Assembly: GCA_036387335.1 (NCBI GenBank)
Contig: DASVTZ010000087.1
Location: 1 to 35,990 of the forward strand
Length of the DNA: 35,990 nt
Origin: Longimicrobium sp.
GTDB taxonomy: Bacteria; Gemmatimonadota; Gemmatimonadetes; Longimicrobiales; Longimicrobiaceae
Direction of reading: 5' to 3'
Each line of letters starts with the position of its first letter. The first letter of the stretch is position 1. A program made the position numbers and the translations under genes. The notes beneath the pieces were generated by a model, which ran no database searches, was not told the DNA's origin, and saw nothing but the letters and a program-made list of their open reading frames with translations. This document shows positions 15,434 through 25,376 of this stretch, piece by piece.

Positions 15434-16498
15434 CTACTGCGTCTGCACGACCTCGGCCGAAATGCGGTACTCGCCGTCCAGCCAGGCGATGATCTCGCGC
15501 GCGCCGGGATGCTCCTCGCTGCCGTAGCGCTCGCGCAGGGCCGCTTCCTTTTCCTCCAGCCGGTCCAGCCCCACGTTCTGCAGCACCAGCACGTCCTCCC
15601 ACACGCGCGTGCCGAGCGACGCGCCCAGCACGGCCATGGCGGCCGTGCGAAAGGCTTCGCCGTACGCGTAGGCGTCGCCCAGGCGGTAGCACTCCGGAAG
15701 GGTCAGCGCGGGGATCAGCGAGAGGGTGGGCTGGAGCGCCGGGTTGATGCCGTGCGCCGCCACGTGGCCTCGCAGGCTCGCCGGGCGCCCGGTGAAGGCG
15801 CGCAGGTGCAGGTACTGCGACATGCGGGGGCCGTCGTTGACCGGATAGTTGTCCCACAGGAACGGCTTGCGGCGAAGCTGCCCCGTCACGCGCTCCAGGT
15901 GGCCGGGCGTGATCTCGCGCGAGCACACCTCCTCGCCCGTCCAGAACACCTCGATCGATGGGTCGAGCGCAGTGCCGAGATGCTCCAGGTATCCGTCCGG
16001 ACGGCGGCCGAACGCGCGGTCGAGCACCGGGTCGTCGGAGTAGTAGCTGGGGCACACGAGGAGGCGGTCCGCGCGCGTCCGTTCCGCGGCCCAGTGGACG
16101 ATCTCCACCTGGCGCGCGGCGAGGTCGGGGGTGTCGCCGCGCATGTCGTCGAAGAGGATCGCCAGGTCCTGCACCCCCAGCTCGTCGAAGAAGGCGAGCT
16201 TGCGGGCGAGGGCGTCGTGCGCGGCGGCGTCGAAGCCGTTGAAGATCTCGTACGGGCTCAGCCCCACGCCGAAGCGCACTCCCGCCCGCCGGCAGGCGTC
16301 CGCGAGGGTGGCCAGGCCGCGGGCGCTCTCCTCCGGGTACTCCTCCTGCCAGCGGCGGCGCAGAAAGGTGTCCGCCTTGGGCGCGTACATGAAGAAGCGG
16401 TAGCCGTGCGGCGCGAGGAATTCCACCGTCGCGGCGCGTTCCTCCCACGTCCAGGGCTTTCCGTAGAAGCCTTCGATGATGCCGAGCTCCGGTTCCAT
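15434..16498 (-). CDS. GH84-like beta-N-acetylglucosaminidase
   Basis: Probable glycoside hydrolase removing beta-linked N-acetylglucosamine. The 354-residue protein starts IIEGFYGKPWTWEER, the classic opening of the GH84 (O-GlcNAcase/hyaluronidase-like) barrel. It continues with YAPKADTFLRRRWQEEY, GVGLSPYE and AILFDDM, where Asp117-Asp118 match the catalytic aspartate pair of substrate-assisted GH84 enzymes. The segment FLWDNYPVNDG is also typical. The protein is only the catalytic domain, and no signal peptide is visible, so it should be cytoplasmic. That suggests internal amino-sugar or glycoprotein turnover. The ATG at 16498 starts just before the conserved motif; the frame is open a little further upstream (to 16549). 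Confidence 0.85.
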   Translation of the reverse strand: MEPELGIIEGFYGKPWTWEERAATVEFLAPHGYRFFMYAPKADTFLRRRWQEEYPEESARGLATLADACRRAGVRFGVGLSPYEIFNGFDAAAHDALARKLAFFDELGVQDLAILFDDMRGDTPDLAARQVEIVHWAAERTRADRLLVCPSYYSDDPVLDRAFGRRPDGYLEHLGTALDPSIEVFWTGEEVCSREITPGHLERVTGQLRRKPFLWDNYPVNDGPRMSQYLHLRAFTGRPASLRGHVAAHGINPALQPTLSLIPALTLPECYRLGDAYAYGEAFRTAAMAVLGASLGTRVWEDVLVLQNVGLDRLEEKEAALRERYGSEEHPGAREIIAWLDGEYRISAEVVQTQ

Positions 16499-16573
16499 CC
16501 GCCGTGTCTCCGTGTTCGGGGGCAGGGTACGCGCTGCTCCTTCAGGCACAGCGAGTGCCGCGGCATCGCGATT

Positions 16574-16710
16574 GGCTCACGCGGAGACGCGGAGACGCAG
16601 AGAGACGCACAGAAAAAGCCTCACACGGAGAGGACACAGAGGGAACCGCAAGCCACAGAAAACCTCTTTTTTGCACTTTTCTCTGTGTCTCTGTGTCTCT
16701 GTGTGAGGCC
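16574..16710. repeat. GGAGACGC/CTCTGTGT palindromic repeat
   Basis: The left arm (from 16574) has tandem GGAGACGC and CAGAGAG units. The right arm (16680-16710) has CTCTGTGTCT units ending GTGTGAGGCC. The arms can pair into a long imperfect hairpin. Related sequence occurs at 26963-27139, 29266-29369 and 34869-34900. No open frame here looks real. Confidence 0.75.
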
Positions 16711-16815
16711 GCTGTTGCTGTTCCCCCACGTCACTGCGCGTGTTCGTCCACTTTGTCCTTTAACGCGGCGGCAACCGAATCTCCGCGGGGCACCCAAAGC
16801 GCCAGAATAAAGAGA

Positions 16816-16841
16816 CGGGCACCGGACTGACCCGGTGCCCG
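16816..16841. promoter_or_regulatory. Hairpin upstream of the Gly/Trp-rich lipoprotein gene
   Basis: CGGGCACCGG and CCGGTGCCCG form a perfect 10-bp stem with a six-base loop, 35 bases before the ATG. It has no T-run. It could be a leader structure or an operator; its role is unknown. Confidence 0.45.
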
Positions 16842-16875
16842 CTTCATTCGACCCACGCTTTTCCGGAGATGTCGC

Positions 16876-17130
16876 ATGCGCTTCGCCCGCTCCTTCCTCG
16901 CCCTCGCCGCTCTCTGCGCCGCCGCTGCCTGCGCCGATGGAGCGTCCCGCATCACCGCGCCCACCGACCGGTCGCACGACGAGACCGCAGTCGGCGGCGG
17001 GTGGGTCGGCTCCGACAACGTGACCGAGGATGGCGGCGGCTGGGGCGGATCCGGGAACAACACCCCGCCGCCGCCGACTGACACCACCAACAACGGCTAC
17101 GGCGGCGGATGGGGCGGTACCGGTAACTAA
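16876..17130 (+). CDS. Small Gly/Trp-rich lipoprotein
   Basis: An 84-residue exported protein. It has a lipoprotein signal (MRFARSFLALAALCAAAAC) with Cys19 as likely lipid site. The mature part is low-complexity: GGGWVGSDN, GGGWGGSGNN, a PPPPTDTT spacer and GGGWGGTGN, so a Gly3-Trp-Gly motif occurs three times. There is no catalytic motif. GGAG stands about eight bases before the ATG. The gene runs towards a reverse-strand gene, and the two stop codons overlap by four bases. Similar tiny lipoproteins of unknown function are common in this kind of genome; I cannot give a role. Confidence 0.7.
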   Translation: MRFARSFLALAALCAAAACADGASRITAPTDRSHDETAVGGGWVGSDNVTEDGGGWGGSGNNTPPPPTDTTNNGYGGGWGGTGN

Positions 17131-18461
17131 GCCACCGCGCAGGAGATACCTACGAGGAGCGAACGCGTCGGACCTTCCGGCGCGTCGTCTCTTCGTGTGC
17201 GCATTGCTCCGTAAAGAACGTCGCTCGTTGCGTTGACGTTCGAATCCAGGTCTGCATTGGTCCCGCGAGCACGGTCTCGGAATACCGCGTGAACTTCGGT
17301 CAGGTCGTCGGCGCTCACCTTCTGCACCGCCTCGAGAATCAGTTCCGCGTTGATGACCTGCTCCCCTTCCTCGCGCTGACGTGCGATGCGAAGTGCCTCC
17401 GCCGCCGCCACACCTGCACGCTCCCAGAGCCCAAGCGTCCCCGCTCCCAAGGCGATTTCGATCAGTGCTCCCGCATGCCCGATCTGCATGGGATTCTGCC
17501 GGACCAGCGCCCATGTCTCGGTCCACGCGCTCTCAAACACCGGAAGCCATCCGGCGCCTGCTGCCGCGCGTGCGAGATTTGAAAAGAGGAGCACACGCCG
17601 CCAGGGCTCCCAAAGGTAATCGGCAAGCGCGAGGAGCATCTCCGCGGCATCGACGAACCTACCCGACCTATCGATCCAGAAGTACGCAACGTCATGCGCG
17701 AGTGTGTAGATGCGTCCGTGCCCGGGCCCGTAGGCGCTGACCGCCTGACCAACGTACTCCATGGCCAGGGTATCGTCGCCGAACTCGAAGCTCATCCCCG
17801 CCAGGTCGTACAGCGCGTCGCCCTCCAGCGTGCGGAGTCCGTGAGTGCGGGCGATGCGCAGGCAGAAGCGGTGGAAGCGGCGGGCCAGGGGGAGGTTGCC
17901 GCGCTGGCGGTACAGGTTGCCGAGCCCGGACGCGCAGAGCGCCGCCACCTCCCACTGCCCGGCGGCGCGCGACTTTCCGTGCGCCCACTTGAGCCACGGC
18001 TCGGCCAGTTCGTACATCGCCAGCTTTCGCGCGAGCCGGCCGATGTGGTAGCCCAGGTGCGGCCGCTCCGGGTCCATCTCCTCCGCGAGGGCGAAGAAGG
18101 AGATCGCGGTGCGGCAGGCGCCCATCCCCTCGGCCCAGAGGCCCAGGTGCGCGCACCCCAGCACCAGCCCGTCGCGCGTGTCGTCGTCCGGGCGCGTCTC
18201 GCGCAGGAGGCGGGTCATGCCGCGCAGCGTGGTGCGCAGCTCGGGAACGGCGTCGAGGAGTTCGCCGCTTTCGCCCATCAGCAGGATTCCCGGGAGCTCG
18301 TCGCCGGCGTCGATGCGGCCGCGCACGTTGCGCAGCATCTGCCAGAGCGCGACCCCGGCATCGCCGTTCCCCGCCGCCTCCAGCTCATCCAGCACGAAGA
18401 GGTAGGGGATGCGGGCCGTGCCGTTCATTGCTTCGGGGGATGGGCGGGGAGGGTGTTCCAT
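17127..18461 (-). CDS. TPR-like repeat protein, unknown function
   Basis: A 444-residue all-helical protein. From about residue 95 it shows successive helical-hairpin repeats of TPR type, for example ACRTAISFFALAEEMDPERP, GLGNLYRQRGNLPLARRFHR and GDALYDLAGMSFEFGDDTLA. The N-terminal 90 residues (IPYLFVLDELEAAGNGDAG and later ELRTTLRGMTRLLRETRPDD) look like a separate helical module. No membrane segment or signal is seen. TPR proteins are scaffolds; the partner is unknown. Start is either ATG 18461 or ATG 18428 (MNGTAR), neither with a clear ribosome site. The last 40 residues look less structured and overlap the end of the convergent lipoprotein gene. Confidence 0.75.
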   Translation of the reverse strand: MEHPPRPSPEAMNGTARIPYLFVLDELEAAGNGDAGVALWQMLRNVRGRIDAGDELPGILLMGESGELLDAVPELRTTLRGMTRLLRETRPDDDTRDGLVLGCAHLGLWAEGMGACRTAISFFALAEEMDPERPHLGYHIGRLARKLAMYELAEPWLKWAHGKSRAAGQWEVAALCASGLGNLYRQRGNLPLARRFHRFCLRIARTHGLRTLEGDALYDLAGMSFEFGDDTLAMEYVGQAVSAYGPGHGRIYTLAHDVAYFWIDRSGRFVDAAEMLLALADYLWEPWRRVLLFSNLARAAAGAGWLPVFESAWTETWALVRQNPMQIGHAGALIEIALGAGTLGLWERAGVAAAEALRIARQREEGEQVINAELILEAVQKVSADDLTEVHAVFRDRARGTNADLDSNVNATSDVLYGAMRTRRDDAPEGPTRSLLVGISCAVA

Positions 18462-18679
18462 GAGATCGGCCGCGCGGTGTAAGGGTTGTCCCAGAATGAG
18501 TCCACAAACGCGAAAGGTAAAGGGGACGGAGTGGCCGCGCCAGAACCGCGATGTCTCGCGAACCCGGACACTCCGGACAGTCGTGGCTGTGCCATTGCCG
18601 TGCCGCGGCGGTTGAAAGCGGTGCGATGAGGCGTGGGAGCACGCGATCGCGGGGGGCGGACGGTGTTGGCGCGGAGCGG

Positions 18680-18952
18680 CGGGGAGTGTGTGGGCGGGCG
18701 TTTGCCGACCGGAACGACGGGTTCGGCGCGGGGCGGGACACGGGCGGCCACGCGGGGCCGCCCCTACGGGTTTGGTGTCCGAACGGCGGGGTTCGTGGCG
18801 CGGCGGGGGAGGGCAGACACACAGGTCTTCCCCTATGAGGTCGGTTGGAAAGCGGGGTGCGGTGAGGCGCCGGGATGGTGGCGTGGGCGGAGTGCACCCT
18901 TTCCCCCGCTAGCGGGGGAGAGGGCCGGGGAGAGGGGGAGCCCGCGTGCCAC
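18680..18952. repeat. Composite palindromic repeat block, inverted and partial
   Basis: Within the gene-less interval 18462-18992. Module E (18742-18767) and module D (18811-18836) occur here as reverse complements, ending in CCCCTAC and CCCCTAT. They are followed by a perfect CCCCCGCTAGCGGGGG palindrome (18903-18918). The order E-D is the mirror of the 7.2 kb block. 18462-18680 holds nothing I can support apart from the upstream region of the TPR gene. Confidence 0.7.
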
Positions 18953-18992
18953 GATCCCCGCCGACCGGCGCAGGGGCCCGCCCGCCGGCCCC

Positions 18993-20057
18993 TCAGTCCC
19001 CCGCCTGCTCCAGCAACGGCTGCTCCCGCGCGGCGCGGGCCTCCAGCGAGCGCTCGGCTTCCTGGCCGCTGGCGAGGCCCAGGTTGCGCAGCACCTCCAG
19101 GATCACCCCCGCACGCACGTCCGCCTCGTCCGCCTGCTGGGCGAAGCGATCCGCGGAAACGTCGCCGCCGCGGGCGCGCAGGCGGTCGGCCATGCGGCGC
19201 GAGAGGACCGCGCGCTCCTTCAGCGCCATCATCGCGGTCCACAGCGCCGACTCCACGGCGTGGCCCTGGTGCGCCAGCAGCGACTCCACCCCGTACGCGT
19301 GCCCCACGCGGCAGCGGTAGCGCACCACCTCCCCCTCCTGGATCTCGAAGAGCGAGCCGTGGCACTCCGGACAGCTGTAGCCCGCGGGGGTGCCGGGACG
19401 CTCGTCGTCCTGCATCGCGTCGAAGTCCATCACCGCGATGTCGGCCTCTTTGTCGAGTCGGTTGGGCACGGGCGGCTCCGAGTCGGGAGAGGGGCGGGTG
19501 GCGAGCTCCACCAGGGTGGCGGAAATCCGGTCGAGGGGCAGCACGTGGTCGGCGCCCACCACCGTCAGCGCCGTGGCCGGCATCCCCGGGTGCAGCGCGT
19601 CCGCCGGGTCCTGCACCACGGCGGCGCCGCCGCGCGCGCGCACCGCGCCCAGCCCGGCCGTGCCGTCGTCCAGGTTGCCGGTGATGACCACGGCGGCCAC
19701 GCGCTGGCCGTACGCGCGCGCGGCGCTGCGGAAGAGGGTGTCCACGGCGGGCCGGTGCCCGTTCTCGCGCGGGCCCCGGGTGAGGCGGATGCGCCCGTCT
19801 TCCAGCAGGAGGTGGTGGTCCGGGGGGGCCACGTAGATGGTGCCGTGCTCTATGGGGTCGCCGTCGGAAGGGTGAACGGCGGGGAGCACGCCGGCCCGGC
19901 TCAGGATGCGGGGGAGCACGCTGGTGCTGTACGGGGGGAAGTGCACGACCACGAACACCGCGGCTGGAAGGTCGGCGGGGAGCCCCGCCACGATCTGCGC
20001 CATCCCCTCCACCGCCCCCGCCGAGCCGCCCATCACGATGATGTCTCTTCCCGTCAC
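18993..20057 (-). CDS. CheB-type methylesterase with C-terminal zinc-binding extension
   Basis: A 354-residue protein with a CheB catalytic domain (about 5-185) but no receiver domain. It has the catalytic Ser motif VMGGSAGAVEG, His in VVVHFPPYS, and Asp in VITGNLDDGTAGLG. In chemotaxis, CheB removes methyl groups or amides from receptor glutamates. The C-terminal 140 residues add a putative zinc site (SCPECHGSLF and RYRCRVGHAYG, so CxxC plus CxxGH) and a helical tail. The GTG at 20057 is chosen because GGGAG lies seven bases upstream; the frame is open far beyond that point without family similarity. It is divergent from a second CheB-like gene. Confidence 0.85.
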   Translation of the reverse strand: MTGRDIIVMGGSAGAVEGMAQIVAGLPADLPAAVFVVVHFPPYSTSVLPRILSRAGVLPAVHPSDGDPIEHGTIYVAPPDHHLLLEDGRIRLTRGPRENGHRPAVDTLFRSAARAYGQRVAAVVITGNLDDGTAGLGAVRARGGAAVVQDPADALHPGMPATALTVVGADHVLPLDRISATLVELATRPSPDSEPPVPNRLDKEADIAVMDFDAMQDDERPGTPAGYSCPECHGSLFEIQEGEVVRYRCRVGHAYGVESLLAHQGHAVESALWTAMMALKERAVLSRRMADRLRARGGDVSADRFAQQADEADVRAGVILEVLRNLGLASGQEAERSLEARAAREQPLLEQAGD

Positions 20058-20163
20058 TGAGTCGCTCCCGAAAGTGTCGATCTGCACCCGCTCACCCTGC
20101 GCGGGCGGCAATTCCCATGCACGGACGTTTACAGTTGCTTGACACGGAGGGGTGCGCGGGCGA

Positions 20164-20792
20164 GTGTTACTATCTGTCCCGATTCCCACCAATCCCATTC
20201 GCCGGACCCATTTGCATTCCACGCCGCCGCCGTGCCTGGTGGTGATCGCGTCCTCGCTCGGGGGGATCCAGGCGCTGCGCCACATCCTCTCCGCGCTCCC
20301 GGCGGACCTCCCCGCCTCGGTGGTGGTGGTGCAGCACCTGGAGCCGGGGCGCCGCAGCCGGCTGGCGGAGGTGCTGGGGATGGTCAGCGCGCTCCCCGTG
20401 AGCGAGGCGCGGGGCGGCGAGGCGCTGGACGACGCGCGCGTGTTCGTGGCGCCGCCCGGCCGGCACGTGGTGGTGGACGGCGGCGGGCGGCTCCAGCTTT
20501 CGGATGCGCCCCCCGTCCGCTTCTCGCGCCCCGCGGCCGATCCGCTCTTCGCGTCGGCCGCGGAACGGTTCGGCGCGGGAGTGGTGGGCGTGGTCCTCAC
20601 CGGGTGCGACTCCGACGGCAGCCTGGGGGTGCGCGCCATTAAGGAGGCCGGCGGCATCGTGCTGGTGCAGGACCCCGCCACCGCCACCGTCGAGAGCATG
20701 CCCCGCAACGCCATCGCCACCGGAACGGCGGACGACGTGCTCCCCCTGGAGCAGATCGCCGGCCGCATCGTACAGGCCGTAACCCAGAGCGC

Positions 20793-20796
<4 letters not shown>
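20164..20796 (+). CDS. Second CheB-type methylesterase, stand-alone domain
   Basis: About 210 residues, a bare CheB catalytic domain. Visible are CLVVIASSLGGIQALRHIL (Ser-x-Gly-Gly catalytic serine), VVVQHLEPGRRS (His), VFVAPPGRHVVV and VVLTGCDSDGSLGVRAIKEAGG (Asp), all typical of CheB. It lacks the receiver domain that normally controls activity. The start is uncertain. GTG 20152 sits only one base after a GGAGG, GTG 20164 has that site 13 bases away, and TTG 20212 lies nearer the conserved fold. The stop overlaps the start of the CheR-like gene by ATGA, so both are translated together, probably as an enzyme pair with opposite actions. Confidence 0.85.
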
Positions 20797-22658
<1,862 letters not shown>

Positions 22659-22748
22659 GGCCCGCTCGCGCACCCGCTGACTGGCGCGTGCTTTGCTCGA
22701 AGGTGGACAAACCGTACAGATAGGCGGCTCGCTCCCAGCGGCGCGACA

Positions 22749-24941
22749 ATGAGCTACGATTCCGTCCTCCACGACCAGCTGCACAGCGCGCACGGCCGTA
22801 TCGAGGCCCTGCGCGCGCGCCTCGTCGCGTCCGCGGGGTCGGCGGACGTGGCCCAGGCCGCCCTGGAAGAGCTGATGACGGTGATGGAGGAGCTGCGCGT
22901 GGCGGAAGAGGAGCTTCGCCAGCAGAACGAGAGCCTCACCGCCGCGCAGCTGCTCCTGGAAGAAGAGAACCGGCGCTACGTCGAGCTCTTCGAGTACGCG
23001 CCCGTTCCTTACGTGGTGACCGACGAGGCGGGCGTCATCCGCGAAGCCAACCGCGCGGCCTGCGAGCTCCTGCGGGTGGATGGTCGGGCGCTGCGCGGCA
23101 AGCCGCTGGTGCTCTTCATAACCCAGGAGGAGGTGCGCGACTTCCGCACGCGGATGGCGCTCGCCGCCTCCATGCGCGCGCGCATCGACGAGTGGGAAGT
23201 CACGCTCGTGCCGCGCGACGGCGAGCCGATCCCCGCGGAATGCTCGGTGCAGGGCGTCCCCGCGCGCGCCGGAGAGCCGGCGGGGATGCGCTGGATGATC
23301 CGCGACGTCAGCGCACGCCGTGCCGAGGAGGCTCGCGCCGCCCTCCTTGGCGAAACGGAGCGGGGGCGCGCCTTTTTGGAAGCGGTGGTGCGGCAGATGC
23401 CCGAGGGGGTGCTGATCGGCGAAGCGCCGGACGGCCGCATCGTCCTGCACAACCCGATGGCGGAGCGCCTCTTCCGCCACCCCATCCTCCCCGAAGGCAG
23501 CACCGGCTACGTGCACCCGGACGGCCGCCCCCTCGCCGCCGCCGAGCATCCGCTGGCCCGCGTCGTCCGCCACGGCGAGAGCATCGCCGGCGAGGAGCTG
23601 CACTACCGCCGCGGCGACGGCACGCGCGCGGTGCTGCGGGTGAACGGCGCCCCCGTCGCCGACGCGGAGGGGAAGACGGTGGCTGGAGTGGTCACCCTCA
23701 CCGACGTCACGGAAGACCGCCGCCGCCGTCAGGCCGACCGCCTCCTCGCGCGCACCAGCGAACTCCTCGCCTCGTCGCTGGAGTCCGCCGCTACGCTGCA
23801 GCGCATCGCGGACATGGTGGCGGGGAGCGTGGCCGACTACTGCATCGTGCACGTGGAGGAGGGCGGGGAGCTGCGCGCGCCCGGCGTCGCCCACGCGGAC
23901 CCGCGCCGGCGCGAGATCGTGCGCGGGCTCCTGCGCCGCTTCCCGGTGGACCCCGACGGCACGCACCCCGCGGTCGTCTGCCTGCGCACCGGCGAGCCGC
24001 GCCTCATCCCGCTCATCGACGACGGCATGGTCGGCGCCATCTCCAGCGGCCCCGAGCACACGGAGATGCTGCGCGACCTGGGGCTCGCATCGGGGATGGT
24101 GGTGCCGATGCAGGCGCGCGGGCGCACGCTGGGCGCAATCTCCTTCGGCCGCACGGCGAGCTCGCCGCCCTACGAGGAGGCGGACCTGGAGGTGGCGCAG
24201 GAGCTGGCCCGCCGCGCCGCCCTGGCGGTGGACAACGCGCGGCTCTACGAGGAGGCGCAGCGGGCCTCACGCGCCCGCGAGGAGGTGCTGGCGGTGGTGT
24301 CGCACGACCTGCGCAACCCGCTCAACGCCATCGTCCTGGGCGCCGCGCTGCTGGACGACTTCTCGGCCGGCGCCGCCTGGAGCGACCGCGACCGCCAGCA
24401 GCTGCGCGCCATCCGCAACGCGTCGCAGCAGATGGCCGGGCTGATCCAGGACCTGGTGGAAGTGGTGGCGCTGGAATCGGGCGGCGCGGCTCTCTGCCCC
24501 TCCACCGTCGTCCCCGCCGACCTGGTGGACGGCGCGGTGGAGATGTTCCGCGAGATGGCCGCCCAGCGCGGCCTGACGCTGGGCACCTCCGTGGCCCCCA
24601 ACCTCCCCACGCTCCAGGCCGACGACTCGCGCATCCTGCGCGTGCTCTCCAACCTGCTGGGGAACGCACTGAAGTTCACCCCCGCGGGCGGCCGCATCAC
24701 CGTCTCCGCCGCCCCCGCCGAGGGCGCCGTCCGCTTCACGGTAGCCGACACGGGCACCGGCATCGCCCCCGAGCACCTCCCGCGCCTCTTCGACCGCTAC
24801 TGGCAGGTCCGCCGCGGCGAGAAGGAGGGGCTCGGCCTGGGCCTCGCCATCGCCAAGGGAATCGTCGAAGCCCATGGCGGCCGCATCTGGGCCGAGAGCG
24901 CCCCGGGCGAGGGCGCGACGTTCCACTTTACGCTGCCGTAG
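22749..24941 (+). CDS. PAS/GAF sensor histidine kinase
   Basis: A 730-residue soluble kinase with no membrane segment. An N-terminal coiled coil (about 10-75, ELMTVMEELRVAEEELRQQN) leads into two PAS domains (about 78-190 and 205-325), a GAF domain (about 335-495) and a HisKA dimerisation domain with H-box VVSHDLRNPLN, phospho-acceptor His519. The ATP-binding domain has its N-box NLLGNALKFTP near 635, DTGTGIAPEHLPRLFDRYWQ near 668 and GLGLGLAIAKGIVEAHGG. The gene follows the CheR-like gene by 90 bases and likely forms one unit with it. No response regulator follows; the closest lone receiver is at 15 kb. Confidence 0.93.
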   Translation: MSYDSVLHDQLHSAHGRIEALRARLVASAGSADVAQAALEELMTVMEELRVAEEELRQQNESLTAAQLLLEEENRRYVELFEYAPVPYVVTDEAGVIREANRAACELLRVDGRALRGKPLVLFITQEEVRDFRTRMALAASMRARIDEWEVTLVPRDGEPIPAECSVQGVPARAGEPAGMRWMIRDVSARRAEEARAALLGETERGRAFLEAVVRQMPEGVLIGEAPDGRIVLHNPMAERLFRHPILPEGSTGYVHPDGRPLAAAEHPLARVVRHGESIAGEELHYRRGDGTRAVLRVNGAPVADAEGKTVAGVVTLTDVTEDRRRRQADRLLARTSELLASSLESAATLQRIADMVAGSVADYCIVHVEEGGELRAPGVAHADPRRREIVRGLLRRFPVDPDGTHPAVVCLRTGEPRLIPLIDDGMVGAISSGPEHTEMLRDLGLASGMVVPMQARGRTLGAISFGRTASSPPYEEADLEVAQELARRAALAVDNARLYEEAQRASRAREEVLAVVSHDLRNPLNAIVLGAALLDDFSAGAAWSDRDRQQLRAIRNASQQMAGLIQDLVEVVALESGGAALCPSTVVPADLVDGAVEMFREMAAQRGLTLGTSVAPNLPTLQADDSRILRVLSNLLGNALKFTPAGGRITVSAAPAEGAVRFTVADTGTGIAPEHLPRLFDRYWQVRRGEKEGLGLGLAIAKGIVEAHGGRIWAESAPGEGATFHFTLP

Positions 24942-25290
24942 GGCCCCCTCCCCCGCTCGGTCCTCGCGGCCCCTCCCCCAAACCTGCTGGGGGAGGGGCG
25001 TTTGGCGTGGGCTGGTGCCGGGTCCGCGTGGACCGCGCGCGGGCGGGCACGGGCAGCCACGTGGGGCGGCCCCTACGCGGATCGGTGTGCGTGAGCGGGC
25101 GTCGTGGCGGGGGCAAGGGTGGGCAGACACGCAGGTCGGCCCTACGGCATCCCTTTCGAACGCGGGCGGCGCGGCACGGGCGGGCACGGGCGCGATGAAT
25201 CGCGCCCCTACAGGATCTGTGCGGCGCAGAGGGAGTTCTCCCCCTCACCCGCCCTGCGCCCCCGCAGGCGGGGGAGGGGGCCGGGGGGAG
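24942..25290. repeat. Composite palindromic repeat block, inverted
   Basis: Starts directly after the kinase stop codon. Modules occur as reverse complements in mirror order of the 7.2 kb block: F (24970-24998, CCCCTCCCCCA/TGGGGGAGGGG), E (25051-25076), D (25121-25145), C (25188-25211) and B (25238-25282). Module A is missing. Modules E, D and C end in CCCCTAC or GCCCTAC. The first stem may terminate the signalling operon. Confidence 0.8.
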
Positions 25291-25376
25291 GGGGCGGTTG
25301 CACCCCTTCCCGCGAAGGTTAGATTCCCGCGCCCGCACCAAAACGCGGTACGGCACACCCCAGAACAGGGCGGATC

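Noticed and set aside
18633-20060. A 475-codon forward frame over repeats and the CheB gene.
   Set aside because: It begins in palindromic repeats and continues antisense to CheB, with no recognisable domain.
20139-20173. TTGACA and TACTAT as a promoter for the second CheB gene.
   Set aside because: The gap is 23 bases, too long for a normal sigma-70 promoter, and it would overlap the possible start codons.
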